64,000 nt of DNA from Pseudidiomarina insulisalsae (GTDB lineage Bacteria > Pseudomonadota > Gammaproteobacteria > Enterobacterales > Alteromonadaceae): positions 140,992 to 204,991 of the forward strand of contig NZ_PIPY01000007.1 of NCBI RefSeq assembly GCF_003987065.1, in the 5' to 3' direction. This document shows, one piece after another, positions 30,570 to 40,530 of this stretch; within the stretch, counting starts at the first letter, position 1; each line of letters starts with the position of its first letter. A program made the translations under genes and the position numbers. The notes under the pieces were generated by a model. That model was not told the origin of the DNA and did not search any database. It saw only the letters and a list, made by a program, of their open reading frames with translations.

Positions 30570-31394
30570 ATGCGAACTATTTTCTATATATCCGACGGCA
30601 CGGCACTGACGGCTGAGGCATTTGGCCGCGCCATGTTGTCAATGTTTCCACTTAAGGTTGAGCACAAAACCCTTGCCTTTATTGATACCGAGAGCAAAGC
30701 CCAGCAGGCAGTGGCGAAAATCAACGCCGCCCACGAAGCGACCGGCGAGCGGCCGGTCATTTTTCATACCTTTGTCAGTCTGGAGCTGAAACGCGTGATT
30801 ACCTCGTGTACCGGCAGTTGCTACGACTTTCTCGACTATTTTGTTGCGCCTTTGAGCCGTGAGCTGGGGATGGATGCGCAACCGAAAACCAACCGCACCC
30901 ATGGTATTGAAGAAAATGGCGTACGCGATAGTTATGACAGCCGTATTGAGGCAGTCAACTACTCACTGGCGAATGACGATGGCAGTAATATCTCCGACTA
31001 TGATCAGGCGGACATTATTTTGCTTGGGGTCTCGCGCACCGGGAAAACGCCGACCAGCTTGTACCTGGCATTGCACTACGGCATTAAAGCGGCCAATTAT
31101 CCACTGACCGAAGACGACAATATGGAAAACCTGCAATTGCCTAAAGTGCTCAAGCAACAGCGTCACAAAATTTTCGGGTTAACGCTTGAGCCGCAGCGGC
31201 TGCATGAAATTCGCAGCAAACGACGCGAAGGTTCGCGCTACGCTTCGTTGCAACAGTGCCGGTTTGAATTACAGGAAGTGGAAAAGATGTACCGCCGCGA
31301 GGCCATTCCATTTCTGGACTCAACGCGTTTTTCAGTAGAAGAGATTGCCGCCAAGATTCTCGCTGAGACGAATCTTGAGCGGCATCATTATTAA
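30570..31394 (+). CDS. ppsR: PEP synthase regulatory protein (bifunctional kinase/pyrophosphorylase)
   Basis: 274 aa, DUF299 family. The P-loop [11 protein letters not shown] starts at about residue 153; the [14 protein letters not shown]-terminal motif and [11 protein letters not shown] are present. It phosphorylates a Thr of PpsA in an ADP-dependent manner and reverses this by phosphorolysis. Divergent from ppsA, the usual arrangement. Confidence 0.95.
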   Translation: MRTIFYISDGTALTAEAFGRAMLSMFPLKVEHKTLAFIDTESKAQQAVAKINAAHEATGERPVIFHTFVSLELKRVITSCTGSCYDFLDYFVAPLSRELGMDAQPKTNRTHGIEENGVRDSYDSRIEAVNYSLANDDGSNISDYDQADIILLGVSRTGKTPTSLYLALHYGIKAANYPLTEDDNMENLQLPKVLKQQRHKIFGLTLEPQRLHEIRSKRREGSRYASLQQCRFELQEVEKMYRREAIPFLDSTRFSVEEIAAKILAETNLERHHY

Positions 31395-31401
31395 GCGCCG
31401 G

Positions 31402-32217
31402 TTAGTCGGCAGTGCTGGCCGAACGTGCGTCGGTACTTTCAAAGATCTTGTCAGCAGACGCTGCAACAAAGCCGGTATACAGCTTGTCAGGCGCTATTTC
31501 ATAGCGCTTGGCAAACTCATAAAAACAGCTCGGAATGACTTTTTCCATGTCGCTGAAACGCACTGCAGTGTGATCTGCCAGGGTTGACGACTGTTCCAGA
31601 TACACTTCAGGGGAGCCTTTAATCTCGCCGCCTGAGGTATTCAGTCGAAAACCGGCATTTTTCAGGGTCTGATTCACCTGCTCTAATGACTCGTAGTCAG
31701 GCAGATGATTGACGTTCACGGTAAAGTGATTGGCACGGAAGCCAAATGCGGCCATCCAGGCGGCATATTCACTCTCTTCCAGTAAACGCTCGTAATCGTT
31801 GCTGCTGATCTGCCAGTGGGTACCTGAATACATAAATTCCGGTGTGGTTACGCTGGCCGGATCAATCTGTGCCACCAGTTGCTTCACAATGTCCTGCAAC
31901 TCAGGCGAAAACTCTTCTACCAACAATTCGCTGATAAAGATTTTTGGCAGGGTTGGATCAGCATGTTCATAATGCTTCGCGACCAGGCGTTTGGCTTCAA
32001 ACTTATAGTCGCCACAGGCTTTATAGCCCATCGCCTCAAAATGCGCTGCCAGTGTCTCTAAGCGCACCGGCGCCAGATTGAAGGTACGGAAGGCGACATG
32101 ATCATTAATGATGTCGCGGCCCTGCCCCAGCACCTGGTGCACTTTAGCGGCGGATGGGGTCAACTTAATGTAATCGTTCCATAGGTTTTCGAAAAACTGC
32201 TCAACCTGTTGTGACAT
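31402..32217 (-). CDS. DUF1338-domain protein (possible 2-oxoadipate dioxygenase-like, HglS-related)
   Basis: 271 aa. It contains the DUF1338 pattern: INDHVAFRTFNLAPV near residue 37, FRANHFTVNVNHL near 163 and a C-terminal SCFYEFAKRYEI. The histidines in NDHVAF and NHFTVN and the glutamate in FYEFAKRY are candidate Fe(II) ligands by analogy with HglS/YdcJ, which converts 2-oxoadipate to D-2-hydroxyglutarate in lysine breakdown. This is the short form of the family, so its substrate may differ. Its 3' end converges on ppsR across 7 nt. It is downstream of the DAHP synthase gene by 27 nt. Confidence 0.75.
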   Translation of the reverse strand: MSQQVEQFFENLWNDYIKLTPSAAKVHQVLGQGRDIINDHVAFRTFNLAPVRLETLAAHFEAMGYKACGDYKFEAKRLVAKHYEHADPTLPKIFISELLVEEFSPELQDIVKQLVAQIDPASVTTPEFMYSGTHWQISSNDYERLLEESEYAAWMAAFGFRANHFTVNVNHLPDYESLEQVNQTLKNAGFRLNTSGGEIKGSPEVYLEQSSTLADHTAVRFSDMEKVIPSCFYEFAKRYEIAPDKLYTGFVAASADKIFESTDARSASTAD

Positions 32218-32244
32218 ATACTGCTAAAACCTCGAAAATGTCTG

Positions 32245-33603
32245 TTAACCGCGGCCTTGACGAGCCTCACGGAGAGAATCAGCGACCAGGAAAGCAAGTT
32301 CCAGTACCTGGTCGGCGTTCAAACGCGGATCACACTGGGTGCGATAGCGTTGGGTCAAATCCTGTTCACTAATCTGGTACGCACCACCGGTGCATTCAGT
32401 GACATCTTCGCCAGTCATCTCCAGGTGAACGCCACCGGGATAGGTGCCTTCGGCCTGATGGACCGCGAAGAACTGTCTGAGTTCCTGATGGATGGCGTCA
32501 AAATTACGCGTTTTCAAGCCGTTCTCAGCTTTCACCGTATTGCCATGCATCGGATCACTTGACCACACCACATGGCGGCCTTCCGCCTTCACCTTACGGA
32601 CAATTGCCGGCAAAGCGTCTGCCAGATGGTCGGCGCCCATGCGGGTTATCAGGGTAATCCGGCCGGGCTCATTGCCCGCATTCAGCGCATCCAGCAACTG
32701 AATAACGTCATCAGGCTTAGTGGTCGGACCTATTTTAACACCGATCGGGTTATGAATGCCACGCATGAACTCAACATGGGCATGATCAAGCTGGCGCGTG
32801 CGCTCGCCGATCCAAACCATGTGTGCTGAGCAGTCATACGGCAGACCGGTTAAGGTATCGGTGCGGGTCAGCGCCTCTTCATACGGCAACAATAACGCTT
32901 CATGAGAGGTAAATAACTGTGTTTCGTGAATCGTCGCGTTGGTATCGGCAGTGATACCTAACACTTCCATAAATTTCAGTGCCGACTGTATCTGCTCAGC
33001 TACTTCAAGGTACTTGTCTTTGAGCGGGTTTGCCGCGACAAAGCTCATGTTCCACTTATGCACCTTGTGCAAGTCGGCAAGTCCGCCCTGCGCAAAGGCG
33101 CGGAGCAGGTTCAGTGTGGCTGCTGAATGATGATAAGCCTGCACCATGCGCTGTGCGTCTGGCTGGCGCGCGGCCTCCGTAAAATCGGAACCGTTAATAA
33201 TGTCGCCGCGGTAGCTGGGTAGCGCAACACCGTCGATGGTTTCCAGATCGCTGGAACGCGGCTTCGCATATTGCCCGGCCATACGTGCGACTTTGGTGAC
33301 CGGACAGGAGCCGGCAAAGGTCAGCACAATCGCCATTTGCAGAATGACTTTGAAAGTATCGCGAATTTTTGGTGCATTAAAATCAGCGAATGACTCAGCG
33401 CAGTCACCGCCTTGCAACAAAAAGCCGTGCCCCTGACTGACCTGCCCCAATTGACGCCGTAATGCACGAATCTCTTCAGCGAACACTAACGGTGGAAACA
33501 TCTTTAGCTGATGCTCAACGGTTTTCAGATGTTCGTGATCGGGATAAGTCGGTTGCTGTTGGATTGGCTTTTCGCGCCAGCTCCGCGCACTCCAGTTGGT
33601 CAT
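32245..33603 (-). CDS. 3-deoxy-7-phosphoheptulonate (DAHP) synthase, class II (plant type)
   Basis: 452 aa. Class II signatures include the metal-binding cysteine in [11 protein letters not shown] (about residue 67), [18 protein letters not shown] and [16 protein letters not shown]. It condenses PEP and erythrose-4-phosphate, the first step of the shikimate pathway. Class II enzymes are unrelated in sequence to AroF/G/H of E. coli and are common in marine gammaproteobacteria. The ppsA and ydiJ genes nearby share PEP metabolism but are not in the same operon. Confidence 0.94.
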   Translation of the reverse strand: MTNWSARSWREKPIQQQPTYPDHEHLKTVEHQLKMFPPLVFAEEIRALRRQLGQVSQGHGFLLQGGDCAESFADFNAPKIRDTFKVILQMAIVLTFAGSCPVTKVARMAGQYAKPRSSDLETIDGVALPSYRGDIINGSDFTEAARQPDAQRMVQAYHHSAATLNLLRAFAQGGLADLHKVHKWNMSFVAANPLKDKYLEVAEQIQSALKFMEVLGITADTNATIHETQLFTSHEALLLPYEEALTRTDTLTGLPYDCSAHMVWIGERTRQLDHAHVEFMRGIHNPIGVKIGPTTKPDDVIQLLDALNAGNEPGRITLITRMGADHLADALPAIVRKVKAEGRHVVWSSDPMHGNTVKAENGLKTRNFDAIHQELRQFFAVHQAEGTYPGGVHLEMTGEDVTECTGGAYQISEQDLTQRYRTQCDPRLNADQVLELAFLVADSLREARQGRG

Positions 33604-33632
33604 GATGATCCTTTTTACTTCTCTGTTAGATG

Positions 33633-34514
33633 TCAGTTACGTGTCATTCGTTGCAACGCCGCAATACGTTTCGCCAATGGCGGATGGCTCATAAACAATT
33701 CACTCATACTACGTTTGGTCTGAATACCAAAGGCAACCATGCTACCGTCAAGCTGCGACTCTTTTGCGTTTTGTAAACGCTGTAAGGCGGCAATCATTTT
33801 ATGCGGTCCGACTAAGCGGGCCGAGCCATAATCGGCGCGGTATTCGCGTTGGCGAGAGAACCACATAACGATAATACTGGCGAGAATACCAAACACAACC
33901 TCTAAAACCATGACAATCGCAAAATAGGCCATCCCGCCCAGACCGCGGCCATCGGAGGAATCACTGCGTGTCGCATTATCAATCATGCCGGCAATGACCC
34001 GCGCAAAGAAAATCACGAAGGTATTCACCACACCCTGAATCAGGGTCAGAGTGACCATGTCACCGTTGGCGATATGACTTACCTCGTGCGCCAGCACCGC
34101 TTCGACTTCATCTTCATGCATACCGCGCAACAGCCCGGTACTCACCGCTACCAGCGAGCTTTTCTTACTCGCCCCAGTGGCAAACGCGTTCGGCTCCGGC
34201 GAATCGTAGATGGCCACTTCCGGCATGGGAATGCCGGCCTGTTGTGCCTGCCGTGCGACAGTTTGCACCAGCCAGCGCTCGGTGGCATTACGCGGAGTGG
34301 TAATGGTATGCGCGTTAACACTGCGCTTTGCCAGCCATTTCGACATGGCTAACGAAATAAATGCGCCGCCAAAACCAAATACCGCAGCAAAAACCAATAA
34401 TCCGGAATAGCTTGACGGATCCACGCCAAACGCCGGTAGTACCAGACTCATAACCACACTCAGCACCAACAAAATAGCGAGGTTGGTGGCTAAGAATAAG
34501 ACGATACGTTTCAT
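33633..34514 (-). CDS. htpX: Membrane metalloprotease HtpX
   Basis: 293 aa from ATG 34514 ([16 protein letters not shown]), exactly the E. coli length; an upstream in-frame ATG lacks conservation. There are two N-terminal TM helices (4-24 and 33-55), the zinc site HEVSH (in [16 protein letters not shown], about residue 140), then two more hydrophobic segments (about 157-178 and 193-214) and a [10 protein letters not shown] motif with the third ligand region. It degrades damaged inner-membrane proteins alongside FtsH. Upstream on the minus strand, TTGAAT and ATTATA elements (about 34553-34582) may form the promoter. Confidence 0.95.
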   Translation of the reverse strand: MKRIVLFLATNLAILLVLSVVMSLVLPAFGVDPSSYSGLLVFAAVFGFGGAFISLAMSKWLAKRSVNAHTITTPRNATERWLVQTVARQAQQAGIPMPEVAIYDSPEPNAFATGASKKSSLVAVSTGLLRGMHEDEVEAVLAHEVSHIANGDMVTLTLIQGVVNTFVIFFARVIAGMIDNATRSDSSDGRGLGGMAYFAIVMVLEVVFGILASIIVMWFSRQREYRADYGSARLVGPHKMIAALQRLQNAKESQLDGSMVAFGIQTKRSMSELFMSHPPLAKRIAALQRMTRN

Positions 34515-34648
34515 GATGTTAGAACCTCTTAGAAAACATCGGTAGCGAGCTTTATAATGGTGTCTAGTGTACCTGAATTCAATCGCCAATAGCGCGCTTT
34601 TTTGCTAGCCTTGGCAGACTTTTTTGTAATCTGAAACCATGGTGACTT

Positions 34649-35362
34649 ATGCCCCGTCAATTGCTTTTGTGTTCCAGTTCTAAAGCTGGTGACAGCTCCT
34701 ATCTCGCCCCGGTCATACCACAATTGCGCCAGCACGTCGCGCCGCCGTGCTCACTGTTATTCGTGCCCTTTGCGGGGGTCGGTATGAGTTATGACGACTA
34801 TACCGCCAAAGTCGCCGCGGCATTACAGCCGGAGGGCTACCAGGTCCGCGGCCTGCACCGCGAAACGGATCCGGCGCAGGCTCTGGCGGGCGCCGATGCC
34901 ATTCTGGTAGGTGGCGGTAATACCTTCCACCTGCTCGCACAACTGCAACAACGCGATCTGGTGCAAGCGATTCAGCATGCCGTTCAGCAAGAGGTGCCCT
35001 ATATTGGCTGGAGTGCCGGCGCGAATATCGCCGGGCTGAGCATTCGCACCACCAATGATATGCCGATTGTCGAGCCCGCCTCGTTTGACGCGTTGGCGCT
35101 CGTGCCGTTTCAGCTCAACCCGCATTACACCGATTATCAGCCCCCTGGCTTTCACGGCGAAACCCGCGATCAGCGACTGAGCGAATTTATGGCGCTGGCA
35201 CCTGAGACACCGGTGCTTGCTATCCGCGAAGGCACCGCGCTACGGGTGACTGACGACCATATGCAATTAATCGGCGACGTCGATGGTTGCGTGTTCCATC
35301 AGGGCAGCAAAGCAACCTTACCCTGCAACACGGACATCAGTTCCTGGCTGGGTAGTAAGTGA
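34649..35362 (+). CDS. pepE: Dipeptidase E (alpha-aspartyl dipeptidase)
   Basis: 237 aa, S51 peptidase family. The nucleophile lies in GWSAGANIA (about residue 120), with a catalytic histidine in NPHYTDY (about residue 157); the GGGNTFHLL motif is also present. It hydrolyses Asp-X dipeptides in the cytoplasm. The 3' end overlaps the convergent bioD by 64 nt, an unusually long coding overlap. Confidence 0.93.
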   Translation: MPRQLLLCSSSKAGDSSYLAPVIPQLRQHVAPPCSLLFVPFAGVGMSYDDYTAKVAAALQPEGYQVRGLHRETDPAQALAGADAILVGGGNTFHLLAQLQQRDLVQAIQHAVQQEVPYIGWSAGANIAGLSIRTTNDMPIVEPASFDALALVPFQLNPHYTDYQPPGFHGETRDQRLSEFMALAPETPVLAIREGTALRVTDDHMQLIGDVDGCVFHQGSKATLPCNTDISSWLGSK

Positions 35363-36027
35363 TCCGCGAGCTGCTGCGCGGTTGCCGCCGGTAAAAATGG
35401 CAGACTGCCCAGACAAGGCACATTAAAGCGTTGTTGTAACTGGGCGGTCAGCCACGCAAGATTTTCCTCATGCAAGCGCATTGGCTCAGATTGCGGCTGG
35501 TTCGCTACCCAACCGATCACCTCAACACCCTCGCGCTGAATATCAGCCACACTCAGAAGTGCGTGATTCAGACAGCCCAGTTTCATGGCCACCACCAACA
35601 CCACTTTATTTGTGCATAGCCGGGCAAAATCCGCCAGGCTCTCGCTATCGTTCAGTGGTACCTGCCAACCGCCGGCACCCTCAATCATCAGTACATCGTG
35701 GGGATAGTCCAGTAACTGTTGTTGCGCGTGGTAAAGCTCCCGCGCGCTGAGGCGCTGACCAATTTGCGCCGCAGCCAGATGGGGAGCGACAGGCGGTGCC
35801 AGGCAAACGGGATTGACGCTTTCGTAAGGCACCTCAACACTCATTGCCTGTTGCAGTGCCAGCGCGTCACTATTCCGCAGCCCGTCGGGAGTTTGCTCAG
35901 CGCCGGCCGCCACTGGCTTCATTGCCAGGGTACGATAACCGCCCTGATTGAGGCGGGTCAGTAACGCTGCCGTCACCACGGTCTTCCCTACATCGGTATC
36001 CGTACCTGCCACAAAAACACAAGTCAT
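35299..36027 (-). CDS. bioD: Dethiobiotin synthetase
   Basis: 242 aa. The P-loop GTDTDVGKT begins at residue 8; KPVAAG and EGAGGWQVPL motifs follow. It forms the ureido ring of dethiobiotin from DAPA, CO2 and ATP. It is the last gene of the bioB-F-C-D operon, 2 nt after bioC. Its C-terminal part is antisense to the end of pepE (64-nt overlap), and it is slightly longer than typical BioD (about 225 aa). Confidence 0.95.
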   Translation of the reverse strand: MTCVFVAGTDTDVGKTVVTAALLTRLNQGGYRTLAMKPVAAGAEQTPDGLRNSDALALQQAMSVEVPYESVNPVCLAPPVAPHLAAAQIGQRLSARELYHAQQQLLDYPHDVLMIEGAGGWQVPLNDSESLADFARLCTNKVVLVVAMKLGCLNHALLSVADIQREGVEVIGWVANQPQSEPMRLHEENLAWLTAQLQQRFNVPCLGSLPFLPAATAQQLADHLLPSQELMSVLQGKVALLP

Positions 36028-36029
36028 CT

Positions 36030-36815
36030 TTAATTTTCCTCAAGTTCTTTGCGACCGGTAACAAGCCCGATGCGCCACTGCAACTCCAGCAGGCCGCGAG
36101 CATTACGATGGCGTTCCAATGCCTGATATAAACGTTGCATACGGGTACGTGAAAACAGTCCCTGTTGTTCCCGTGCGGTATAGTTGGCGCCTACGCCTTT
36201 AAGCTCACGCAGCATGGCCGCAACCGTGGCAAACTCCTGGGTGATCACCAGTTCCTGACATTCCACCTGCCAGGGCAAGCGTCCCGCCAGTAAGGCAAAT
36301 TCATCAAAGCCATACCAGCGATTGGTATGGGGCTGTCCGTCGACGGCGGTAAAGCATTCAGACAGCGGCCACAATGAGCCTGCCAGTACCGTCGAGGCGG
36401 CCAATTGTCCGCCCGGAGCCAGTACCCGGTACCATTCAGCCAGCAAACCGGACAGGTCATTGCCCCACTGCATCGCCAGATTACTGAACAGACTGTGTAC
36501 ACTGCCATCGGCCAGCGGTAACTGCTCCATGTCAGCTAACATCAGTTGCGCCGGCGGCAGGTGTTGCGCTGCCTGCGCCAGCATCGCCGGGGCAAGATCA
36601 ATGCCAATGTAATGGTTACTCACCTGACACAGACGCTGAAAATGATGCGCCGGTCCGCAACCAACATCTACCAGCAGACCCGGTTGCGGCCGCAGATAGG
36701 GTAAAAGTTGCGCCAGCACCTGGCGCTGCAAATGGTCATGCTCGGCATAGCCGACGGCGGCCCGCCCAAACTGTCGCGCTACCCGGCTTTTGTCATAGTG
36801 ACTTACCAACCTCAT
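36030..36815 (-). CDS. bioC: Malonyl-ACP O-methyltransferase BioC
   Basis: 261 aa, class I SAM-dependent methyltransferase. The SAM motif LLVDVGCGPAHHF is at about residue 50, IGIDLAPAMLAQA follows, and LMLADMEQLPLADGS is motif II. It methylates malonyl-ACP to start pimelate synthesis on the fatty-acid machinery. ATGA overlap with bioF and 2-nt gap to bioD. Confidence 0.93.
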   Translation of the reverse strand: MRLVSHYDKSRVARQFGRAAVGYAEHDHLQRQVLAQLLPYLRPQPGLLVDVGCGPAHHFQRLCQVSNHYIGIDLAPAMLAQAAQHLPPAQLMLADMEQLPLADGSVHSLFSNLAMQWGNDLSGLLAEWYRVLAPGGQLAASTVLAGSLWPLSECFTAVDGQPHTNRWYGFDEFALLAGRLPWQVECQELVITQEFATVAAMLRELKGVGANYTAREQQGLFSRTRMQRLYQALERHRNARGLLELQWRIGLVTGRKELEEN

Positions 36816-37981
36816 ACATTAGACTCCTGACAGGCTCGGTAAAGCGCTGTCACTAATTGCTGAATATCTGCCTCAGTATGCGCGGCAGTCAGTGTCAGAC
36901 GCAGGCGCGCGGTGCCCTCGGGCACCGTTGGTGGGCGAATGGCACTGCACCAGATGCCTTGCTGGCGCAAACTCGCGCTCATCGCCAACGCAGTGGCATC
37001 ACTGCCGACGACCAATGTCTGGATCGGGTGTTTATTCTGACTTACCGGCAAACCCTGTGCGGCACATTGCTGCTGAAATTGCGCGACGTTTTGCCACAGT
37101 CGCTGCCGTAGCTGTTCCCCCGCGGGGGCAAGAATGAGTTTTACTGCCGTCGCAATTGCCCCCGCCTGAGCCGGTGGCATTGCGGTTGAATAAATGAGTT
37201 CAGGGCAAAAATTGATCAGGTAGTCAGCCGTGGTGCTGTCGAGGCCGAGCGCACCGCCCGCCACGCCGCAAGCTTTGCCAAAGGCCAGACTGACAATTCC
37301 CACCTGTTGCGCGCTAAACTGTGCAGCAACACTGCGGCCACGGTCACCGCAAACGCCAAAGCCATGGGCGTCATCCAGTAATACATCAAGCGTCGGATGA
37401 GCTGCCAGTAAGGTCTGTAATTGCTCAGCGGCCAGACTATCGCCGTCCATACTAAACACCGACTCGCTAATCAGTAACGCTGGCCCCTGCTGCTGCGTAA
37501 GCCGGTCATTAAGGGCTGCCAACTGATTGTGCCGGAAACGCCGCCAGCGCGCACCGCTTTGCCGCGCGCCTTGCAGTAAGGAGGCATGGGACAGTCGATC
37601 CAGCCATAACTGCTGATAATGCTGACCAAGCGTTCCCAATGCACCGGTATTGGCAGCAAAGGCGGAACTAAACAACACGACGCGCTCACGCTCAAGCACA
37701 TCTGCCAACAGGTCTGCCAGCGCCTGGTGCTGCGCACTATAACCGGTTACCAGCGCCGAGGCCCGGCTACCTGCTTGCGGTGCCGCCGCATAAGCCGCCA
37801 ACACCTGTGGGTGCTGACTCAGGCCGAGGTAGTCATTACTGGAAAACTGTAAAAAGCGCGCACCGCTAACGCTGATTTCACGTGCCGACACCGGGGTCAC
37901 CGTTGTTAACTGCCGCAGCCGCTGTTGCTGGATACGCGCCGCAAGCTGCTCAGTAAGGAGGGTTGCAATCACAGGGTTCAC
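36812..37981 (-). CDS. bioF: 8-amino-7-oxononanoate synthase
   Basis: 389 aa from GTG 37981, PLP-dependent alpha-oxoamine synthase. It shows FSSNDYLGLS, DDAHGFGVCGDRG and the PLP lysine in SLAFGKACGVAGGALG (about residue 234). It joins pimeloyl-ACP to alanine. The start region has no obvious Shine-Dalgarno sequence; it lies 21 nt after the bioB stop and is probably translated by coupling or re-initiation. Confidence 0.95.
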   Translation of the reverse strand: MNPVIATLLTEQLAARIQQQRLRQLTTVTPVSAREISVSGARFLQFSSNDYLGLSQHPQVLAAYAAAPQAGSRASALVTGYSAQHQALADLLADVLERERVVLFSSAFAANTGALGTLGQHYQQLWLDRLSHASLLQGARQSGARWRRFRHNQLAALNDRLTQQQGPALLISESVFSMDGDSLAAEQLQTLLAAHPTLDVLLDDAHGFGVCGDRGRSVAAQFSAQQVGIVSLAFGKACGVAGGALGLDSTTADYLINFCPELIYSTAMPPAQAGAIATAVKLILAPAGEQLRQRLWQNVAQFQQQCAAQGLPVSQNKHPIQTLVVGSDATALAMSASLRQQGIWCSAIRPPTVPEGTARLRLTLTAAHTEADIQQLVTALYRACQESNV

Positions 37982-38002
37982 GTTGGTGTCGACCGGTAAA
38001 CT

Positions 38003-39046
38003 TTAGCTGACTTCGTAATAACGTACCGGCTGCTCCTGCTCCTGCAGCGCGTCGCCAATCACCGCTTCATGCACGTCGTCGCTATAGCCTTCATGTTGCA
38101 GCGGTTCAATGCCAAGCCGCTGGAACAGTTGCTGATCTTTATCTGCCTCAGGATTCGGGGTGGTCAACAACCGTTCCCCATAAAAGATAGAGTTGGCGCC
38201 GGCCATAAAACAAAGCGCCTGTAGCTCATCGTTCATGGTTTCACGACCTGCACTTAAGCGTACGAATGACTGCGGCATCAAAATGCGCGCGACCGCAATA
38301 GAGCGCACAAATTCAAAGGGATCTAAGTCATCCAGCTCGGCAAAGGGCGTGCCTTTTACCTTCACCAGCATATTCACGGGTACACTTTCCGGATGCTTCG
38401 GTAAATTAGCCAATTGCTGCAATAGCCCGGCGCGGTCACTACGACTCTCACCCATACCAACGATACCACCGGCACAAACCTTCATACCGGCGTCACGCAC
38501 ATTGGCAAGCGTTTGCAACCGGTCATGATACGTACGGGTGCTGATGATTTCGCCGTAAAACTCCGGCGACGTATCAAGGTTATGGTTGTAATAATCAAGC
38601 CCTGCCTGCTTTAGCATCTCAGCTTGCTCTGCAGACAACATGCCCAGCGTCATACAGGTTTCCAGGCCAAGTTTTTTAACCCCCTGCACCATTTCGATAA
38701 TGTAAGGCATATCGCGATCTTTGGGATTGCGCCAGGCTGCCCCCATACAGAAACGACTCGCGCCCTGCGCTTTAGCGGCTTCCGCCTCCTGCAGAACTTT
38801 TTCTACGGCTAACAGGCGTTCGCGATCGACATCGGTACGATAATGCGCGCTTTGCGGGCAATATTTGCAGTCTTCAGGACAGGCGCCGGTCTTAATTGAC
38901 AGCAAGGTACTGACCTGTACCTTATTAGCATCAAAATTTTCCCGATGAACTTGCTGAGCCTGGAACAGCAAATCGTTAAATGGCAGCGCAAATAACGCTT
39001 CTATTTCTTCGCGGCGCCAGTCATGGCGTAGAGTTGAGACAGTCAT
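38003..39046 (-). CDS. bioB: Biotin synthase
   Basis: 347 aa, radical SAM enzyme. The [4Fe-4S]/SAM cysteines are in [16 protein letters not shown] (about residues 53-65). Downstream [15 protein letters not shown] and RLSAGRE motifs hold ligands of the sacrificial [2Fe-2S] cluster. It inserts sulfur into dethiobiotin. First gene of the operon; a good sigma-70 promoter lies 49-76 bp upstream of the start. Confidence 0.97.
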   Translation of the reverse strand: MTVSTLRHDWRREEIEALFALPFNDLLFQAQQVHRENFDANKVQVSTLLSIKTGACPEDCKYCPQSAHYRTDVDRERLLAVEKVLQEAEAAKAQGASRFCMGAAWRNPKDRDMPYIIEMVQGVKKLGLETCMTLGMLSAEQAEMLKQAGLDYYNHNLDTSPEFYGEIISTRTYHDRLQTLANVRDAGMKVCAGGIVGMGESRSDRAGLLQQLANLPKHPESVPVNMLVKVKGTPFAELDDLDPFEFVRSIAVARILMPQSFVRLSAGRETMNDELQALCFMAGANSIFYGERLLTTPNPEADKDQQLFQRLGIEPLQHEGYSDDVHEAVIGDALQEQEQPVRYYEVS

Positions 39047-39094
39047 CGAATTGTTCCGGTTGGTGATTCAAATTGATTCTGGTTATGCTCGAAG

Positions 39095-39122
39095 AGGATA
39101 CCCTGATCGGGTACACTGTCAA
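39095..39122 (-). promoter_or_regulatory. bioB promoter with an internal dyad
   Basis: On the minus strand, TTGACA (39122-39117, a perfect -35), a 16-bp spacer and TATCCT (39100-39095). An inverted repeat TACCC-N5-GGGTA (39099-39103 with 39109-39113) fills much of the spacer and touches the -10, which would suit a repressor. Confidence 0.65.
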
Positions 39123-39155
39123 CTTTTTACCGCCTTAAAACTTAACGGTTGTATA
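39123..39155 (+). promoter_or_regulatory. Degenerate BirA-operator-like sequence before bioA
   Basis: CTTTTTACC-N15-GGTTGTATA. The core ACC-N15-GGT has the spacing of the BirA box (consensus TTGTAAACC-N14/15-GGTTTACAA), but each half matches at only 5 of 9 positions. It overlaps TATATT (39152-39157), a candidate bioA -10 element with TTACCG (39129-39134) 17 bp upstream. BirA control is expected for this operon; this site is a weak candidate. Confidence 0.3.
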
Positions 39156-39161
39156 TTTTTT

Positions 39162-40442
39162 ATGCAAAACGATGATTTAGCTTTTGACCGCAAGCACATC
39201 TGGCATCCCTACACCTCCCTGCACCAGCCGCTGCCGGTCTATCCAGTGGCAGCAGCGCAAGGGTGCGAGCTGATCCTCAGTGATGGCCGTCGCCTGGTCG
39301 ACGGTATGTCCTCCTGGTGGGCTGCCATTCATGGCTATAATCACCCGCATCTGAATGCGGCACTACAGCGCCAGAGCAGTCAGATGAGCCATGTCATGTT
39401 TGGCGGTATCACCCATCAGCCGGCCGTCGATCTGTGTCGGCGCTTGCTGCGCCACGCGCCGGCGAACATGCAGCATGTTTTTCTGGCCGATTCCGGCTCG
39501 GTGGCGGTTGAGGTAGCCATCAAGATGGCAGTGCAGTACTGGGCCGCCCGTGACAAACCGGCGAAAAACCGTCTTGCTACCATTCGTGGTGGTTACCATG
39601 GCGATACCTTCGCGGCGATGTCGGTATGTGATCCGGTCAACGGCATGCACACCTTATTCCGCGGCGCCCTGCGCGAACAACTGTTTGCCCCGGTGCCGGC
39701 TGTTACGCCACAAGATACCTGGGAACCCGCGGCCATTGCGCCGTTACGCCAGTTGCTTGAGCAACATCAGCATGAATTAGCCGCGCTTATCCTCGAGCCT
39801 ATTGTGCAAGGCGCCGGGGGAATGCGCTTTTATCATCCGCAATTTCTTAGTGAAGCCGCTGCGCTCTGCCGTGAGTTTGAGGTGCTGCTCATCGCAGATG
39901 AGATAGCGACCGGCTTTGGCCGCACCGGGCGCTGGTTTGCCTGTGAGCATGCCGCAGTTCAACCGGACATTATGTGCCTGGGCAAGGCGTTGACCGGCGG
40001 TTACATGACGCAGGCGGCGGTTCTGGCCAGCGCGGACGTCGGGCATATTATCAGCCAGGGGCCCGCCGGTGGCACCTTTATGCACGGGCCGACCTTTATG
40101 GGGAATCCGCTTGCCTGCGCCGTCGCCAATGCCAGCCTTGAATTGCTTGAACAAAATGATTGGCAACAACAGGTTGCGACCATTGCCCGGCAGCTTCATG
40201 ACGCGTTAACGCCGCTGCGCGAATTGCCCGCCGTTGCGGATGTTCGCTGCCTTGGCGCCATTGGGGTCGTAGAAATGCGTGAACCAGTGGACGTGGCCGC
40301 CGCGCAGCAGGCATTTGTTGAAGCCGGCGTATGGATCCGTCCCTTTGGCAAGTTGGTTTACCTGATGCCGCCCTTTATTATTTCGTCGTCACAGTTGCGC
40401 AAGTTAACACAGGCCATCGCTGATCTGGCCGCACGGGCATGA
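39162..40442 (+). CDS. bioA: Adenosylmethionine-8-amino-7-oxononanoate aminotransferase
   Basis: 426 aa from ATG 39162 ([17 protein letters not shown], aligning with E. coli MTTDDLAFDQRHIWHPY); the longer ORF start at 39051 lies in the bioB promoter and is not credible. The PLP lysine is in [12 protein letters not shown] (about residue 274); [13 protein letters not shown] and [16 protein letters not shown] are also present. It converts KAPA to DAPA with SAM as amino donor. No Shine-Dalgarno sequence precedes the ATG and a TATATT box lies only 5 nt away, so the mRNA may be leaderless. Divergent from bioB. Confidence 0.95.
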   Translation: MQNDDLAFDRKHIWHPYTSLHQPLPVYPVAAAQGCELILSDGRRLVDGMSSWWAAIHGYNHPHLNAALQRQSSQMSHVMFGGITHQPAVDLCRRLLRHAPANMQHVFLADSGSVAVEVAIKMAVQYWAARDKPAKNRLATIRGGYHGDTFAAMSVCDPVNGMHTLFRGALREQLFAPVPAVTPQDTWEPAAIAPLRQLLEQHQHELAALILEPIVQGAGGMRFYHPQFLSEAAALCREFEVLLIADEIATGFGRTGRWFACEHAAVQPDIMCLGKALTGGYMTQAAVLASADVGHIISQGPAGGTFMHGPTFMGNPLACAVANASLELLEQNDWQQQVATIARQLHDALTPLRELPAVADVRCLGAIGVVEMREPVDVAAAQQAFVEAGVWIRPFGKLVYLMPPFIISSSQLRKLTQAIADLAARA

Positions 40443-40458
40443 ATTACGTGATTTTCGC

Positions 40459-40486
40459 TTGAGTCTTGGGCAAAGCAAGGTAACAT
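40459..40486 (+). promoter_or_regulatory. Possible asnS promoter
   Basis: TTGAGT (40459-40464), 16-bp spacer, TAACAT (40481-40486), 45 nt before the asnS start. Moderate sigma-70 match. Confidence 0.45.
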
Positions 40487-40530
40487 AGACACTCTTTTTT
40501 GATTGATTTTTACACGGAGTTTTCAGACGT

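Noticed and set aside
39051..39161. 37-residue N-terminal extension of BioA
   Set aside because: It would be translated from the bioB promoter region; BioA homology begins exactly at the ATG at 39162.
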